Below are positions 1-6,470 of a stretch of DNA of 6,470 bases, piece after piece. How positions within the stretch are numbered: the stretch's first letter is position 1; the number at the start of each line of letters is the position of its first letter. The notes under the pieces were generated by a model, which saw only the letters and a list, made by a program, of their open reading frames with translations, was not told where the DNA came from and made no database searches. Source of the stretch: Candidatus Zophobacter franzmannii (GTDB taxonomy: Bacteria > Cloacimonadota > Cloacimonadia > Cloacimonadales > JAFGVF01); assembly GCA_030765245.1 (NCBI GenBank), contig JAVCCX010000346.1, forward strand, positions 1-6,470, written 5' to 3'. A program made the position numbers and the translations under genes.

Positions 1-1
1 A

Positions 2-670
2 GAGTTCATTGTTAATGGAGATGTAAAAGTAAATGGAATTGTTGTAACAGATCTATCACTTCAAATTGACTCTGAAGAAGATATTGTTGAGTACAAGAAC
101 AAGAGAGTCGGTATAACTGGGGGAAATGTTTACATTATGCTAAATAAACCTCCGGGTTCTGTGGTAACCAAAAGTGATGAGTTCGAAAGAAAGACCGTAT
201 ATGATTTGTTACCCGAATTTGCCAAAAATTTGAATCCAATTGGTAGATTAGATATGGACTCTGAAGGATTAATTCTACTTACTAATGATGGGGATTTTGC
301 AAACAAGATTATCCACCCACGGTACAAATTGCCAAAGACTTATCGTGTTGAAGCGAAAGGTAATATATCGGATGATGAGTTAAAATTATTGAGAGAAGGG
401 ATCGTAATAGAGGGCAAAGTAACATTACCAGCAAAAGTGTATATTCAAGATCAGAGTAATGATGAAGTGCATCTTAAAATGATAATTTATGAAGGTAGAA
501 AGCGACAAATTAGACTTATGCTTGACGCAATAGATTGTAGGGTTTTTAATCTGAAAAGAACTCAGATAGGTGAAGTAAGCATGGCTAAACTTCCCCATGG
601 CATGTGGAGACAGTTGATGCCAAAGGAAGTCTTATCATTACTTGAAATGGTTAACAATAGGAGAAATTGA
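2..670 (+). CDS. RsuA/RluB/RluE/RluF-family rRNA pseudouridine synthase (5' end missing)
   Basis: This enzyme isomerises a specific uridine to pseudouridine in ribosomal RNA. The reading frame is open from base 2 and carries on from outside the window; 222 residues are visible. The first residues (EFIVNGDVKVNG) look like the end of an S4 RNA-binding domain, so roughly the first 20-25 residues, including the true start, lie upstream. An ATG at 137 is internal, because the S4-like sequence before it is in the same frame. The catalytic domain begins at YIMLNKPPG. The family signature GRLDMDSEGLILLTNDG carries the catalytic aspartate, encoded at 251-253. Further conserved parts are the KTYRV strand and EGRKRQIRLML followed by LKRTQIG near the C-terminus. 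The family match is secure. Which rRNA position is modified (RluB-like 23S or RsuA-like 16S) cannot be told from the sequence. The stop codon overlaps the next gene's start by one base, implying translational coupling. Confidence 0.93.
   Translation, partial: EFIVNGDVKVNGIVVTDLSLQIDSEEDIVEYKNKRVGITGGNVYIMLNKPPGSVVTKSDEFERKTVYDLLPEFAKNLNPIGRLDMDSEGLILLTNDGDFANKIIHPRYKLPKTYRVEAKGNISDDELKLLREGIVIEGKVTLPAKVYIQDQSNDEVHLKMIIYEGRKRQIRLMLDAIDCRVFNLKRTQIGEVSMAKLPHGMWRQLMPKEVLSLLEMVNNRRN
659..663 (+). promoter_or_regulatory. Shine-Dalgarno site for the YchF-like gene
   Basis: AGGAG lies six bases before the ATG at 670, inside the last codons of the pseudouridine synthase gene. This spacing selects ATG 670 as the start rather than the in-frame TTG at 667, which would add one residue and sit closer to the site. 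Confidence 0.7.
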
Positions 671-1749
671 TGAAAATTGGATTAATTGGTATGTCGAAGT
701 CGGGTAAGACTACTGTATTTAACTCACTGACTGGGCTTCAAATAGATGTTAGTGAATTTGGAGTAAGTTCTGGAGAGCCAAACCATGGTGTTGTTGAGGT
801 AAAGGATAGTCGGATTACAACGCTCTCTGAGAGTTACCAACCTAAAAAAACCATATATGCAACAATTGAATATCTAGATTTTCCAGGATTGGAAGAGGGT
901 GCAGGTAGTAGCGTGCTCATCAAAGGAACTATGGGTGGTTTAGTTAAGTCTTCTGACGCTCTAGCTCTAATTGTTCGGAATTTCAACGATGAGATCGTTA
1001 GCAGTATGCATGGTAAGCCTAACCCTGTCAGTGAAGTAAATGCTCTTGATTCTGAATTAATAATCAATGATCTTATCCTAATTGAAAAGAGGATTGAGAA
1101 GATTGAATTAGGATACAAGAAGGGCATTAAGGATAATATTGTCCAGTTCGAAGAGAAGACATTGCGAAAGATGGCAGATCACCTCAATGAGGAAAAACCA
1201 CTTAGAACTTTAGAACTTTCTGAAGATGAACAAAAAGCTATTAGGGGATTCCAGTTTCTTAGTCTTAAGCCACTAATGGTTATAATTAATTCAGATGAAG
1301 ACAGTTACGGAACTAATGATGATGTAATTTCTCAGTTATCAACCCAATTCAAGGTTATTGAGTTTGCTGGCAAGTTTGAGAGCGAATTAGAAGGGTTGGA
1401 TGAAGAAGATGCACTTATGTTTATGCAAGATATGGGAATAACTGAGTCTGCAAGAGATAGATTAACAAAAGAATCATATGATTTACTCGGTTATATAAGC
1501 TTCTTTACAGTTGGAACAGATGAAGTAAGAGCTTGGACTGTTGAAAAGAGCGCTAATGCTGTTGAGGCTGCAGGTAAAATTCACAGTGATTTAGCTCGAG
1601 GCTTTATTCGAGCAGAGTGTTTCAATTATCAAAACTGGAAAGAATTAGGATCTGAAAAAGCTGTCAAAGAAAAGGGTCTCTTTAGACTTGAAGGGAAAAA
1701 CTATTTAGTCCAAGATGGGGACATCTTAAACATAAGATTTAATGTGTAA
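670..1749 (+). CDS. Divergent YchF/OLA1-family P-loop NTPase (GTPase fold with C-terminal TGS/DUF933 domain)
   Basis: This 359-residue protein is close to the usual YchF length of about 363. YchF proteins bind ATP in preference to GTP, associate with ribosomes and affect translation and stress responses. Visible order: P-loop GMSKSGKT at residues 7-14; DFPG (G3) at 70-73, followed by a leucine as usual in this glutamine-lacking class; an ALIVRNF strand and the NPVSEVNALDSELIINDL helix at about 118-135; a charged helical insert at about 136-195; and NSDE at 207-210, the NxxE motif that replaces NKxD in YchF. The C-terminal domain (about 274-359) has FFTVGTDEVRAWTV, AAGKIHSDLARGFIRAE and VQDGDILNIRFNV, typical of the YchF TGS/DUF933 domain. 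The P-loop differs from the canonical GLPNVGKST, so this may be a paralogue rather than the universal ychF. The start is ATG 670, supported by AGGAG at 659-663 and the TGATG junction. The next gene starts six bases after the stop. Confidence 0.88.
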   Translation: MKIGLIGMSKSGKTTVFNSLTGLQIDVSEFGVSSGEPNHGVVEVKDSRITTLSESYQPKKTIYATIEYLDFPGLEEGAGSSVLIKGTMGGLVKSSDALALIVRNFNDEIVSSMHGKPNPVSEVNALDSELIINDLILIEKRIEKIELGYKKGIKDNIVQFEEKTLRKMADHLNEEKPLRTLELSEDEQKAIRGFQFLSLKPLMVIINSDEDSYGTNDDVISQLSTQFKVIEFAGKFESELEGLDEEDALMFMQDMGITESARDRLTKESYDLLGYISFFTVGTDEVRAWTVEKSANAVEAAGKIHSDLARGFIRAECFNYQNWKELGSEKAVKEKGLFRLEGKNYLVQDGDILNIRFNV

Positions 1750-1755
1750 CAAATT

Positions 1756-4045
1756 ATGACTAAACAGAAGAAAAAGAAAACTACAAAGAAGAAAGGCAAG
1801 AAACAGAGAGTTATCTCTAGTACTGAGAAAGTAGTAATTAGTCTTGTTGTTTTTATGATTTCATTATTAGTGCTAATTTCTCTTCTAACCAAACCCCAAA
1901 CTTTAAATTCAGATCATCAAATAGTAAACAAAACAGGTATTTTAGGCAATAAAGTACAAACGAACGTTGTTGAAAGCACAAAGCCTCAAAACCCGGTAGG
2001 AAGACTGGGGGCTGTAACTGGTTATGGCCTTTCTTCAATTCTTGGTCAAAAATACAGCATAATTTTATGTCTGAGTGTCATGTTCCTATTACTTGTAGGA
2101 ATATTAAAGAAGAATAAACTAAGAGATGCTGTGCTACTTATTTTGAAAATTAACATTTTTGCATTACTATTTCAAACATTACTGAATGTTAATAGTACGA
2201 ATTTATCTCCATCGAGTGGGTTAATTTCTCATAATATTATTGGGATATTAACTCAGCTCTTACAGAAAGTTGGTACAATTATAGTATTAGTTTCTATAAA
2301 CCTACTACTTCTAGCTTGGGTTATTGGTTTTGAATTCATAGGGGGATTATTCCCTAAGGGATCTTCAAGTATTCCAAAGAAAACGATTAAGCCAAAGAAA
2401 AAGCGTTCAATAGACCTGTCTACAGCTGATGTAGAAAGCTTTGAAGATGACAATATAGAGGATGACTGGAGAGAGAAACCAGAAATAAATATTAATACTC
2501 ACGATGACTATCCATTGCCTAAAGCGAGAAAGACAACTCCAAAGAAGCAAGTTATTGATGATACTCATAACGAAGATAACTTTGAAATTGAAGAGTATGT
2601 TTTACCGGATATTGATGAGCTACTCACATCACCTCCTAGGAGTAGTAAGAAGACAAAGACAGCTTCTGCTGAGGAGATTAAGAGAATTAGTAGTATCCTT
2701 CAAGATAAGCTTGCGGAATTTGATATTGAGGCAGATGTTCTTAATGTTAATGTCGGGCCGATTATAACTCAATATGAACTAAAGCCGGCTCCTGGTGTGA
2801 AAGTGAATAAGTTCACTGCGTTGACTGATGACCTTGCCTTGGCTTTAAAAGCAAAATCATTAAGAATTCAAGCACCAATACCCGGAAGAGGGTTAATTGG
2901 TATTGAGTTACCAAACCCTGAGAGGGATATAATTTATCTTAAAGATCTTCTTCTTTCAGATGAAATGATGACAAATAAATTTTTACTTCCGATTGCCCTA
3001 GGAAAGGACATTTCCGGTAGACCCGTTGTTGGTGATTTATCAAAGATGCCTCATTTGTTAGTCGCCGGTGCAACCGGTTCCGGTAAAAGTGTCTGCATAA
3101 ATACAATCATTACAAGCCTTATTGTGCGGAAAAGACCCGACGAGTTACGAATGATATTGATAGACCCTAAACGAGTCGAGTTAGCCCCTTATGCAGCAAT
3201 ACCACATCTTATAGGTGAAGTTGTTACTGATCCTGATAATGCTCTACAGAATTTACAATGGGCTGAAGTAGAGATGGAACGAAGGTATGGCTGTTTGCAA
3301 GACTTAAAAGTTAGGGATATTGCATCATATAATGACAAGGTAGCAAAATTAAAGCAAAGGCAATAGAAGCCGGAGAAGAACAAACACATTATTCCTTCCA
3401 TTTATCGTTATCGTTGTTGATGAGTTTGCTGATTTAATAATGACAGCCGGAAGAGATGTAGAACTTCCAATTACTAGATTAGCCCAAAAAGCCAGAGCCG
3501 TTGGTATTCACTTAATTCTCGCTACTCAAAGACCTTCAAGAAAGGTTATTACAGGATTGATTAAAGCCAACTTTCCTTCTAGAATTGCTTTCCAAGTATC
3601 ATCAAGAATCGAATCAAGTATTATTCTGGATTCTATAGGTGCAGAGAAGTTATTGGGTCGTGGTGATATGCTTTATTTGCCCGCAGGAACAGCCTATGCA
3701 GAAAGAGTACATGGTTGTTTTGTTTCTGACCAGGAAGTAGAAGAGCTATGTGATTACTTAGGCTCTCAACCGAAACCTGTAGAAATAAAAGTTAAGAGAG
3801 ATGTAGAAGAAAACGAAATCAGTATTAGTTATGATGATGAACTTTTCCCACAAGCAGCAAGATTAGTTGTTGAGAATAATATGGCTTCAGTTTCAATGCT
3901 ACAGCGTCACTTTAAGGTCGGATATGCAAGAGCGGGTCGCCTAATAGACATGTTAGAAAGAGCAGGAATTGTTGGACCTCATTTAGGTAGTAAATCAAGA
4001 GATGTAGTCGCATCAGAAGAGGATTTAGAAAGATATGGCATATAA
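1756..4045 (+). CDS. ftsK: DNA translocase FtsK/SpoIIIE, reading frame disrupted in this sequence
   Basis: FtsK is a membrane-anchored hexameric ATPase at the division septum that pumps chromosomal DNA and helps resolve the terminus. Residues 1-18 are very lysine-rich. Four hydrophobic segments follow at about 26-45, 100-117, 124-145 and 172-198. A charged linker at about 200-300 contains [10 protein letters not shown] (281-290). The alpha/beta motor starts near 303 and includes [12 protein letters not shown] (339-350), Walker A GATGSGKS (438-445) and LIDPKRVEL (468-476). The first frame stops at 3364-3366 after [12 protein letters not shown]. The same protein resumes in another frame with [13 protein letters not shown] (Walker B) and runs to the C-terminal DNA-reading gamma domain at 4045. 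Joined, it would be about 762-763 residues, a normal FtsK length. The start at ATG 1756 has no clear Shine-Dalgarno site; it lies six bases after the upstream stop, so translational coupling is likely. The family is certain; whether the gene is truly broken is not. Confidence 0.93.
3336..3400 (+). other. Frame disruption inside ftsK, probably two single-base losses
   Basis: Three frames are each open across part of this stretch. The upstream frame ends at TAG 3364-3366. The frame one base back is open from 3336 and from 3351 reads [15 protein letters not shown]. The third frame is open from 3353 and gives [11 protein letters not shown] from 3395. Restoring one A in the AAA run at 3351-3353 and one C or T near 3394-3397 yields [22 protein letters not shown], which looks like natural FtsK. 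The alternative, one extra base between 3353 and 3364, would give an arginine-rich join ([11 protein letters not shown]) that looks less natural. The boundaries are the limits within which the shifts must lie. Confidence 0.8.
3440..4045 (+). CDS. ftsK: FtsK C-terminal portion in the shifted frame (same gene as the ftsK entry)
   Basis: This is the 3' part of ftsK, which automated callers would report as a separate 201-residue gene starting at ATG 3440. That ATG is not a natural start: the frame is open back to 3353, and the residues before it are the conserved Walker B strand [15 protein letters not shown] (3395-3439). The segment carries [19 protein letters not shown] and [10 protein letters not shown] (sensor region), then [15 protein letters not shown] and [17 protein letters not shown], all highly conserved in FtsK/SpoIIIE motors. 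From about residue 133 of this piece, [29 protein letters not shown] and [14 protein letters not shown] form the winged-helix gamma domain, which reads polar DNA motifs to set the direction of translocation. Codon use and conservation are as good as in the first part, with no sign of decay. Confidence 0.85.
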   Translation: MTAGRDVELPITRLAQKARAVGIHLILATQRPSRKVITGLIKANFPSRIAFQVSSRIESSIILDSIGAEKLLGRGDMLYLPAGTAYAERVHGCFVSDQEVEELCDYLGSQPKPVEIKVKRDVEENEISISYDDELFPQAARLVVENNMASVSMLQRHFKVGYARAGRLIDMLERAGIVGPHLGSKSRDVVASEEDLERYGI

Positions 4046-4652
4046 GTTTTTAATAGTTTTAATTGTGCTACTGTCACTCAGTATGCTCAAAAGTGTAGAA
4101 GTAGAAGACACATATTTAGCAGTTATGAATGCTTATGAGAAGATTGAGAATTTTCAAGCAGATTTAATTCAAACCAATACCTTCAAAGCTGAAAAAATGG
4201 AAATTGAGTCAAAAGCCAAGTTTTACTATCAGTCCGATAGAATAAAGATAAGCTATTCAGAGCCTCAAGAGCAGACCATTTTGATGAATGGGTTAGCTGT
4301 TAAGTTTTATGATAAGACCAGTAATACCTGTGTTGAAATGTGGGATAAGGATAATACCATTTCATTAAATCCACTTTTTATCATAGATAAATATTGGAAG
4401 TATTCAGATAAGAAAATGACTGATGAGGATACTATTCTTAAATTGAGTCTAAGACCTCTTCAGGAAAACGAATTCAAAACGATACTTGTTGAAATTAGCA
4501 AAGAGAACTACTTTATAACTATGATTTCGTATGAAGACCCCGATGGAAACATCGTTAATTTGAAATTTAATAATATAAATACTGATACTGAAATCCCGGA
4601 AGATACCTGGCGTTTAAATCTTCCGGAAGATGTGAATTACATTAAGAGATAA
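4035..4652 (+). CDS. lolA: LolA-like periplasmic outer-membrane lipoprotein carrier protein
   Basis: LolA takes mature lipoproteins released from the inner membrane by LolCDE and carries them across the periplasm to the outer membrane. The protein has 205 residues, near the family norm. Residues 4-19 form a hydrophobic signal-peptide core with a lysine at position 4. Cleavage probably lies near residue 20, though the cleavage motif is weak, and there is no lipobox cysteine, as expected for a soluble carrier. The mature part shows the LolA pattern: [17 protein letters not shown] (34-50), then [35 protein letters not shown] (60-94), equivalent to the strands where LolA reads along the lines of a 'polished by product of the protein/film/weak acid' core, and near the end [29 protein letters not shown]. 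Sequence similarity in this family is low, so the call rests on the pattern, length, signal peptide and position after ftsK, as in E. coli. The start overlaps the ftsK stop by 11 bases; AGAGGA at 4018-4023 is a possible ribosome site. Confidence 0.8.
   Translation: MAYKFLIVLIVLLSLSMLKSVEVEDTYLAVMNAYEKIENFQADLIQTNTFKAEKMEIESKAKFYYQSDRIKISYSEPQEQTILMNGLAVKFYDKTSNTCVEMWDKDNTISLNPLFIIDKYWKYSDKKMTDEDTILKLSLRPLQENEFKTILVEISKENYFITMISYEDPDGNIVNLKFNNINTDTEIPEDTWRLNLPEDVNYIKR
4596..4626 (+). repeat. Perfect 9-bp inverted repeat with a 13-base loop
   Basis: CCGGAAGAT at 4596-4604 is the exact reverse complement of ATCTTCCGG at 4618-4626. The left arm also recurs directly at 4623-4631, because both copies encode the PED of IPEDT and LPEDV near the LolA C-terminus. 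The structure would form an RNA hairpin ending 37 bases before the manC-like start. No T-run follows, so it is not a rho-independent terminator. Confidence 0.6.
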
Positions 4653-4656
4653 GGAG
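4652..4656 (+). promoter_or_regulatory. Shine-Dalgarno site for the mannose-1-phosphate guanylyltransferase gene
   Basis: AGGAG begins on the last base of the lolA stop codon and lies seven bases before ATG 4664. It is the strongest ribosome site in the window and fixes that start. Confidence 0.8.
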
Positions 4657-4663
4657 ATTCATT

Positions 4664-5719
4664 ATGATTGGATTAATTTTAGCCGGGGGAACTGGTACAC
4701 GATTCTGGCCTGCGAGTAGAGAGAGTATGCCAAAGCAGTATTTGAATATCTTAGGCAATAGGTCTATGATTCGGATGACAGTTGATAGATTACTACAGAA
4801 GATTCCAATTGAAAAAATATATGTTAGTACTACTGAAGCACAAGTCAAGATGGTACAGAAAGATATTCCTGAGCTTCCAGTGCGTAATATCATTGTTGAG
4901 CCTATGGGGATGAATACAGCTCCATGTATTGGTTTAAGTATTCGCTATTTAAAAAGATTTGAAGATGTAAATGAGCCTGTAATAGTATTACCTGCGGATC
5001 ATCTAATCAAGGATGAAAAGGGTTTCCTCTCATCAATAGAACTTGCTGAAGAACCGGCTAAAAATGGTTTCCATGTAACCTTCGGTATTATTCCGGTATA
5101 TCCTGCAACAGGGTATGGTTATATTGAAGCAGGCGATAACCACACTCCTAAGATGTTTCACGTGAAACAGTTTAAAGAGAAACCTGATCATGTAACTGCT
5201 AAGTACTTCATAGAACAGGGAAACTTCTATTGGAATAGCGGTCAGTTCTGTTGGACTATTGCAACTATTTTAGACAGCTTTAAAACCAAGCTTCCAGCAG
5301 TGGAAGAGTTATTGGTTAAAATTGAGAAATTATGGGACGATAAAGGTATCGATGCAGATATCTCTGAGCTCTATGCTAAGATGCCTAGAATACCGGTTGA
5401 TATTGGTATTATGGAGCAAGTTGAACATAGGATCGTAATCCCTGTGGATTATGGCTGGAGCGATGTAGGCTCTTGGAGAGCCTTAGCTGACCTGTCTGAT
5501 TCTGATATCAATGGCAATACTTTCTTTGCTGATCACATTTCGTTAGACAGTAGAAATAATTATATCCGGACAAATAAGTTTGTAGCTGTTATAGATGTTG
5601 ATGAATTGGTTGTTGTAGAAACTGAGGATGCAATCTTGATAACAAATCGTAAGAAAGCAGAGCTTGTAAAGAATGTAGTTAACAAGCTTAAGGAAGATAA
5701 GAAGGATAATCTCCTTTAA
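4664..5719 (+). CDS. manC: Mannose-1-phosphate guanylyltransferase (GDP-mannose pyrophosphorylase)
   Basis: The enzyme joins mannose-1-phosphate and GTP to give GDP-mannose and pyrophosphate in the cytoplasm, supplying mannose, and often fucose or rhamnose-type sugars, for surface polysaccharides, O-antigen or glycoproteins. At 351 residues it is the short single-function form: the C-terminal phosphomannose isomerase domain found in about 470-residue bifunctional enzymes is absent. The nucleotidyltransferase signature GGTGTRFWPASRESMPKQYL spans residues 8-27. VEPMGMNTAPCIGL (78-91) and the metal-binding LPADH (109-113) follow, then GIIPVYPATGYGYIE (141-155), FKEKP (170-174), GNFYWNSGQFCW (186-197) and GWSDVGSW (264-271). 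The C-terminal part (about 285-340) has the short beta-helix pattern ending in ITNRKKAELVKNVVNKL. Codons 164-169 contain a perfect parS palindrome. The stop overlaps the next start by one base. Specificity for mannose rather than another hexose-1-phosphate is well supported by these motifs but not proven. Confidence 0.92.
   Translation: MIGLILAGGTGTRFWPASRESMPKQYLNILGNRSMIRMTVDRLLQKIPIEKIYVSTTEAQVKMVQKDIPELPVRNIIVEPMGMNTAPCIGLSIRYLKRFEDVNEPVIVLPADHLIKDEKGFLSSIELAEEPAKNGFHVTFGIIPVYPATGYGYIEAGDNHTPKMFHVKQFKEKPDHVTAKYFIEQGNFYWNSGQFCWTIATILDSFKTKLPAVEELLVKIEKLWDDKGIDADISELYAKMPRIPVDIGIMEQVEHRIVIPVDYGWSDVGSWRALADLSDSDINGNTFFADHISLDSRNNYIRTNKFVAVIDVDELVVVETEDAILITNRKKAELVKNVVNKLKEDKKDNLL
5154..5169. 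promoter_or_regulatory. parS: parS-like ParB-binding site (perfect 16-bp palindrome)
   Basis: TGTTTCACGTGAAACA is a perfect palindrome and is identical to the consensus chromosomal parS site recognised by ParB/Spo0J in most bacteria. It lies inside manC, encoding part of KMFHVKQF, and intragenic placement is normal for parS. ParB loads and spreads from such sites, recruits SMC condensin and is moved by ParA, so the site acts as a centromere. Only one copy is visible in this window. ParB binding here is inferred from the sequence alone. Confidence 0.85.
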
Positions 5720-6470
5720 TGCTATGGCTTTTTCTGAGCATTATTTGCTCAGTTGCAATAGCCAATCTTCTTAAGCTATATCAGGAGAAAGATAAGTCTG
5801 CACCTATATTGGTAATATTCTTTGGAAATTACCTATTTGCAGCCATTTTCAGTTACCTTTTGGCAAAACCACTTCCGACTGATGTGGTTCCCAAAGAGAT
5901 TATTTCCGGTATAGTCTTTGGAGCTCTCTTTATCATCTCATTCTTTGTTTATCAAAGAAATATAAAGGTTAATGGGATTTCTCTTAGTGTTTCAATAATG
6001 AGGTTATCTTTGCTGATACCTATAATTCTTTCTGTTCTAGCATTTGGAGACAGGTTGAATATCGTCAATTTCATTGGGATTGCGATAGTCTTTACTGTCT
6101 TTATGGTTATGGGCAAGCAGAAGGATAAAATGAACATTCTTTGGCTTTTTTTACTCTTCTTCACTGTTGGATGGGCAGAGTCAGGGATGAAGGTATTTAA
6201 AGAGATTAGTTCTCATTCGGATGCCTTTTTCTTAACTCTTGTGTTTACATCGGCAGCTTTGATTGCCTTGACAGCTGCGCTAATTCAAAAAAAGAAGGTT
6301 ATTAGTAAGTATTTGCTATGGGGGGTGCTTCTGGGTATCCCTAACCAACTAACAGCATTTTTCTTCATGAAGAGTATAGATTCTATTCCGGCAGTTATTG
6401 CTTACCCAACATTGGCTGCAAGTGTGATCCTGGGTAGTATCTTTACAGATGCATTCATCTGGAAGTCTAA
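5719..6470 (+). CDS. EamA/DMT-superfamily-like multi-pass membrane transporter (3' end missing)
   Basis: The frame is open from ATG 5719 to the window edge without a stop; 250 residues are visible. The protein is almost entirely hydrophobic helices, at about residues 2-18, 28-48, 61-79, 89-109, 115-132, 138-160, 169-189, 198-220 and 223-247. That makes nine of the ten expected in the drug/metabolite transporter superfamily. SVSIMRLSLLIPIILSVLAFGDRLNIVNFIGIAIVFTVFMVMG (91-132) matches the end of an EamA repeat, where a charged G-(D/E)-R-L turn precedes the fifth helix. A similar pattern, IDSIPAVIAYPTLAASVILGSIFTDAF, begins at 220 in the second half. The start overlaps the manC stop in TAATG, and AAGGA at 5702-5706 may serve as ribosome site. 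The substrate is unknown; its place after a GDP-mannose enzyme hints at envelope metabolism but does not establish it. Very hydrophobic transporters of other families could look similar. Confidence 0.75.
   Translation, partial: MLWLFLSIICSVAIANLLKLYQEKDKSAPILVIFFGNYLFAAIFSYLLAKPLPTDVVPKEIISGIVFGALFIISFFVYQRNIKVNGISLSVSIMRLSLLIPIILSVLAFGDRLNIVNFIGIAIVFTVFMVMGKQKDKMNILWLFLLFFTVGWAESGMKVFKEISSHSDAFFLTLVFTSAALIALTAALIQKKKVISKYLLWGVLLGIPNQLTAFFFMKSIDSIPAVIAYPTLAASVILGSIFTDAFIWKS
5734..5752 (+). repeat. Perfect 7-bp hairpin just inside the transporter gene
   Basis: CTGAGCA at 5734-5740 and TGCTCAG at 5746-5752 flank a five-base loop (TTATT). The hairpin starts 12 bases after the start codon of the transporter gene. 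A run of five T precedes it and none follows, so it is not a + strand terminator. It could slow or tune ribosome entry, but chance occurrence is possible. Confidence 0.45.

Noticed and set aside
309..317. DnaA-box-like TTATCCACC, with a second 8-of-9 match (TGTGGATTA) at 5443-5451
   Set aside because: One or two single-mismatch hits are expected by chance in a window this size. Both encode conserved protein residues, they are far apart, and no AT-rich unwinding region or cluster accompanies them.
834..1127. Minus-strand open frames, such as this one and 4642-4893
   Set aside because: They lie antisense to well-supported conserved genes, have no ribosome site or recognisable domains, and mirror the codon pattern of the + strand genes.
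1756..1809. Lysine-rich start of FtsK as a nucleic-acid-binding leader or separate small gene
   Set aside because: A basic cytoplasmic stretch before the first membrane helix is adequately explained by membrane topology (positive-inside), and the frame is continuous with FtsK.
3346..3366. Programmed ribosomal frameshift in ftsK
   Set aside because: The codons AAA TTA AAG do not form a standard X XXY YYZ slippery heptamer, the most natural reconstruction needs two shifts rather than one, and FtsK is not known to be recoded here.
5734..5752. Rho-independent terminator after manC
   Set aside because: The hairpin is not followed by a T-run on the + strand, nor by the needed T-run on the - strand, and it sits inside the next open gene.
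1..6470. A new defence, mobile or biosynthetic system
   Set aside because: All genes match widespread housekeeping families in one compact operon; no integrase, transposase, repeat array, toxin-antitoxin pair or atypical gene cluster is visible.

Overview
The window is a tightly packed, AT-rich block in which every gene lies on the + strand. The order is: a truncated RsuA/RluB-type pseudouridine synthase, a divergent YchF-family P-loop protein, the DNA translocase FtsK/SpoIIIE, a LolA-like lipoprotein carrier, a mannose-1-phosphate guanylyltransferase, and a truncated EamA/DMT-type membrane transporter. Neighbouring genes overlap or sit within about 11 bases of each other (TGATG at 668-672, an 11-base overlap at 4035-4045, TAATG at 5717-5721). 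The layout therefore reads as one polycistronic operon with no visible internal promoter or rho-independent terminator. No stretch longer than 300 bases lacks a gene.

LolA together with a sugar-nucleotide enzyme points to a didermic (Gram-negative) bacterium. The A/T-rich codon use and divergent versions of housekeeping proteins would fit a deep-branching lineage such as the FCB group (Cloacimonadota-like), but that placement is inference only. The ftsK-lolA neighbourhood is also found in E. coli and many other Gram-negatives, so this is ordinary core-genome territory rather than a mobile island.

Two observations stand out. First, a perfect 16-base palindrome at 5154-5169 inside the mannose-1-phosphate guanylyltransferase gene equals the consensus chromosomal parS site bound by ParB. 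This would make the segment a centromere-like locus, probably not far from the replication origin, about 1.1 kb downstream of ftsK. Second, ftsK is not readable in one frame: the reading changes between about 3336 and 3400, most simply through two single-base losses. The protein on both sides is well conserved and has all its motifs, so sequencing or assembly error is the leading explanation.

Functionally, the first two genes belong to ribosome and translation biology, ftsK (with parS) to chromosome segregation and division, and the last three to the cell envelope. I see no CRISPR array, tRNA, rRNA, insertion sequence, defence system or other accessory cassette.
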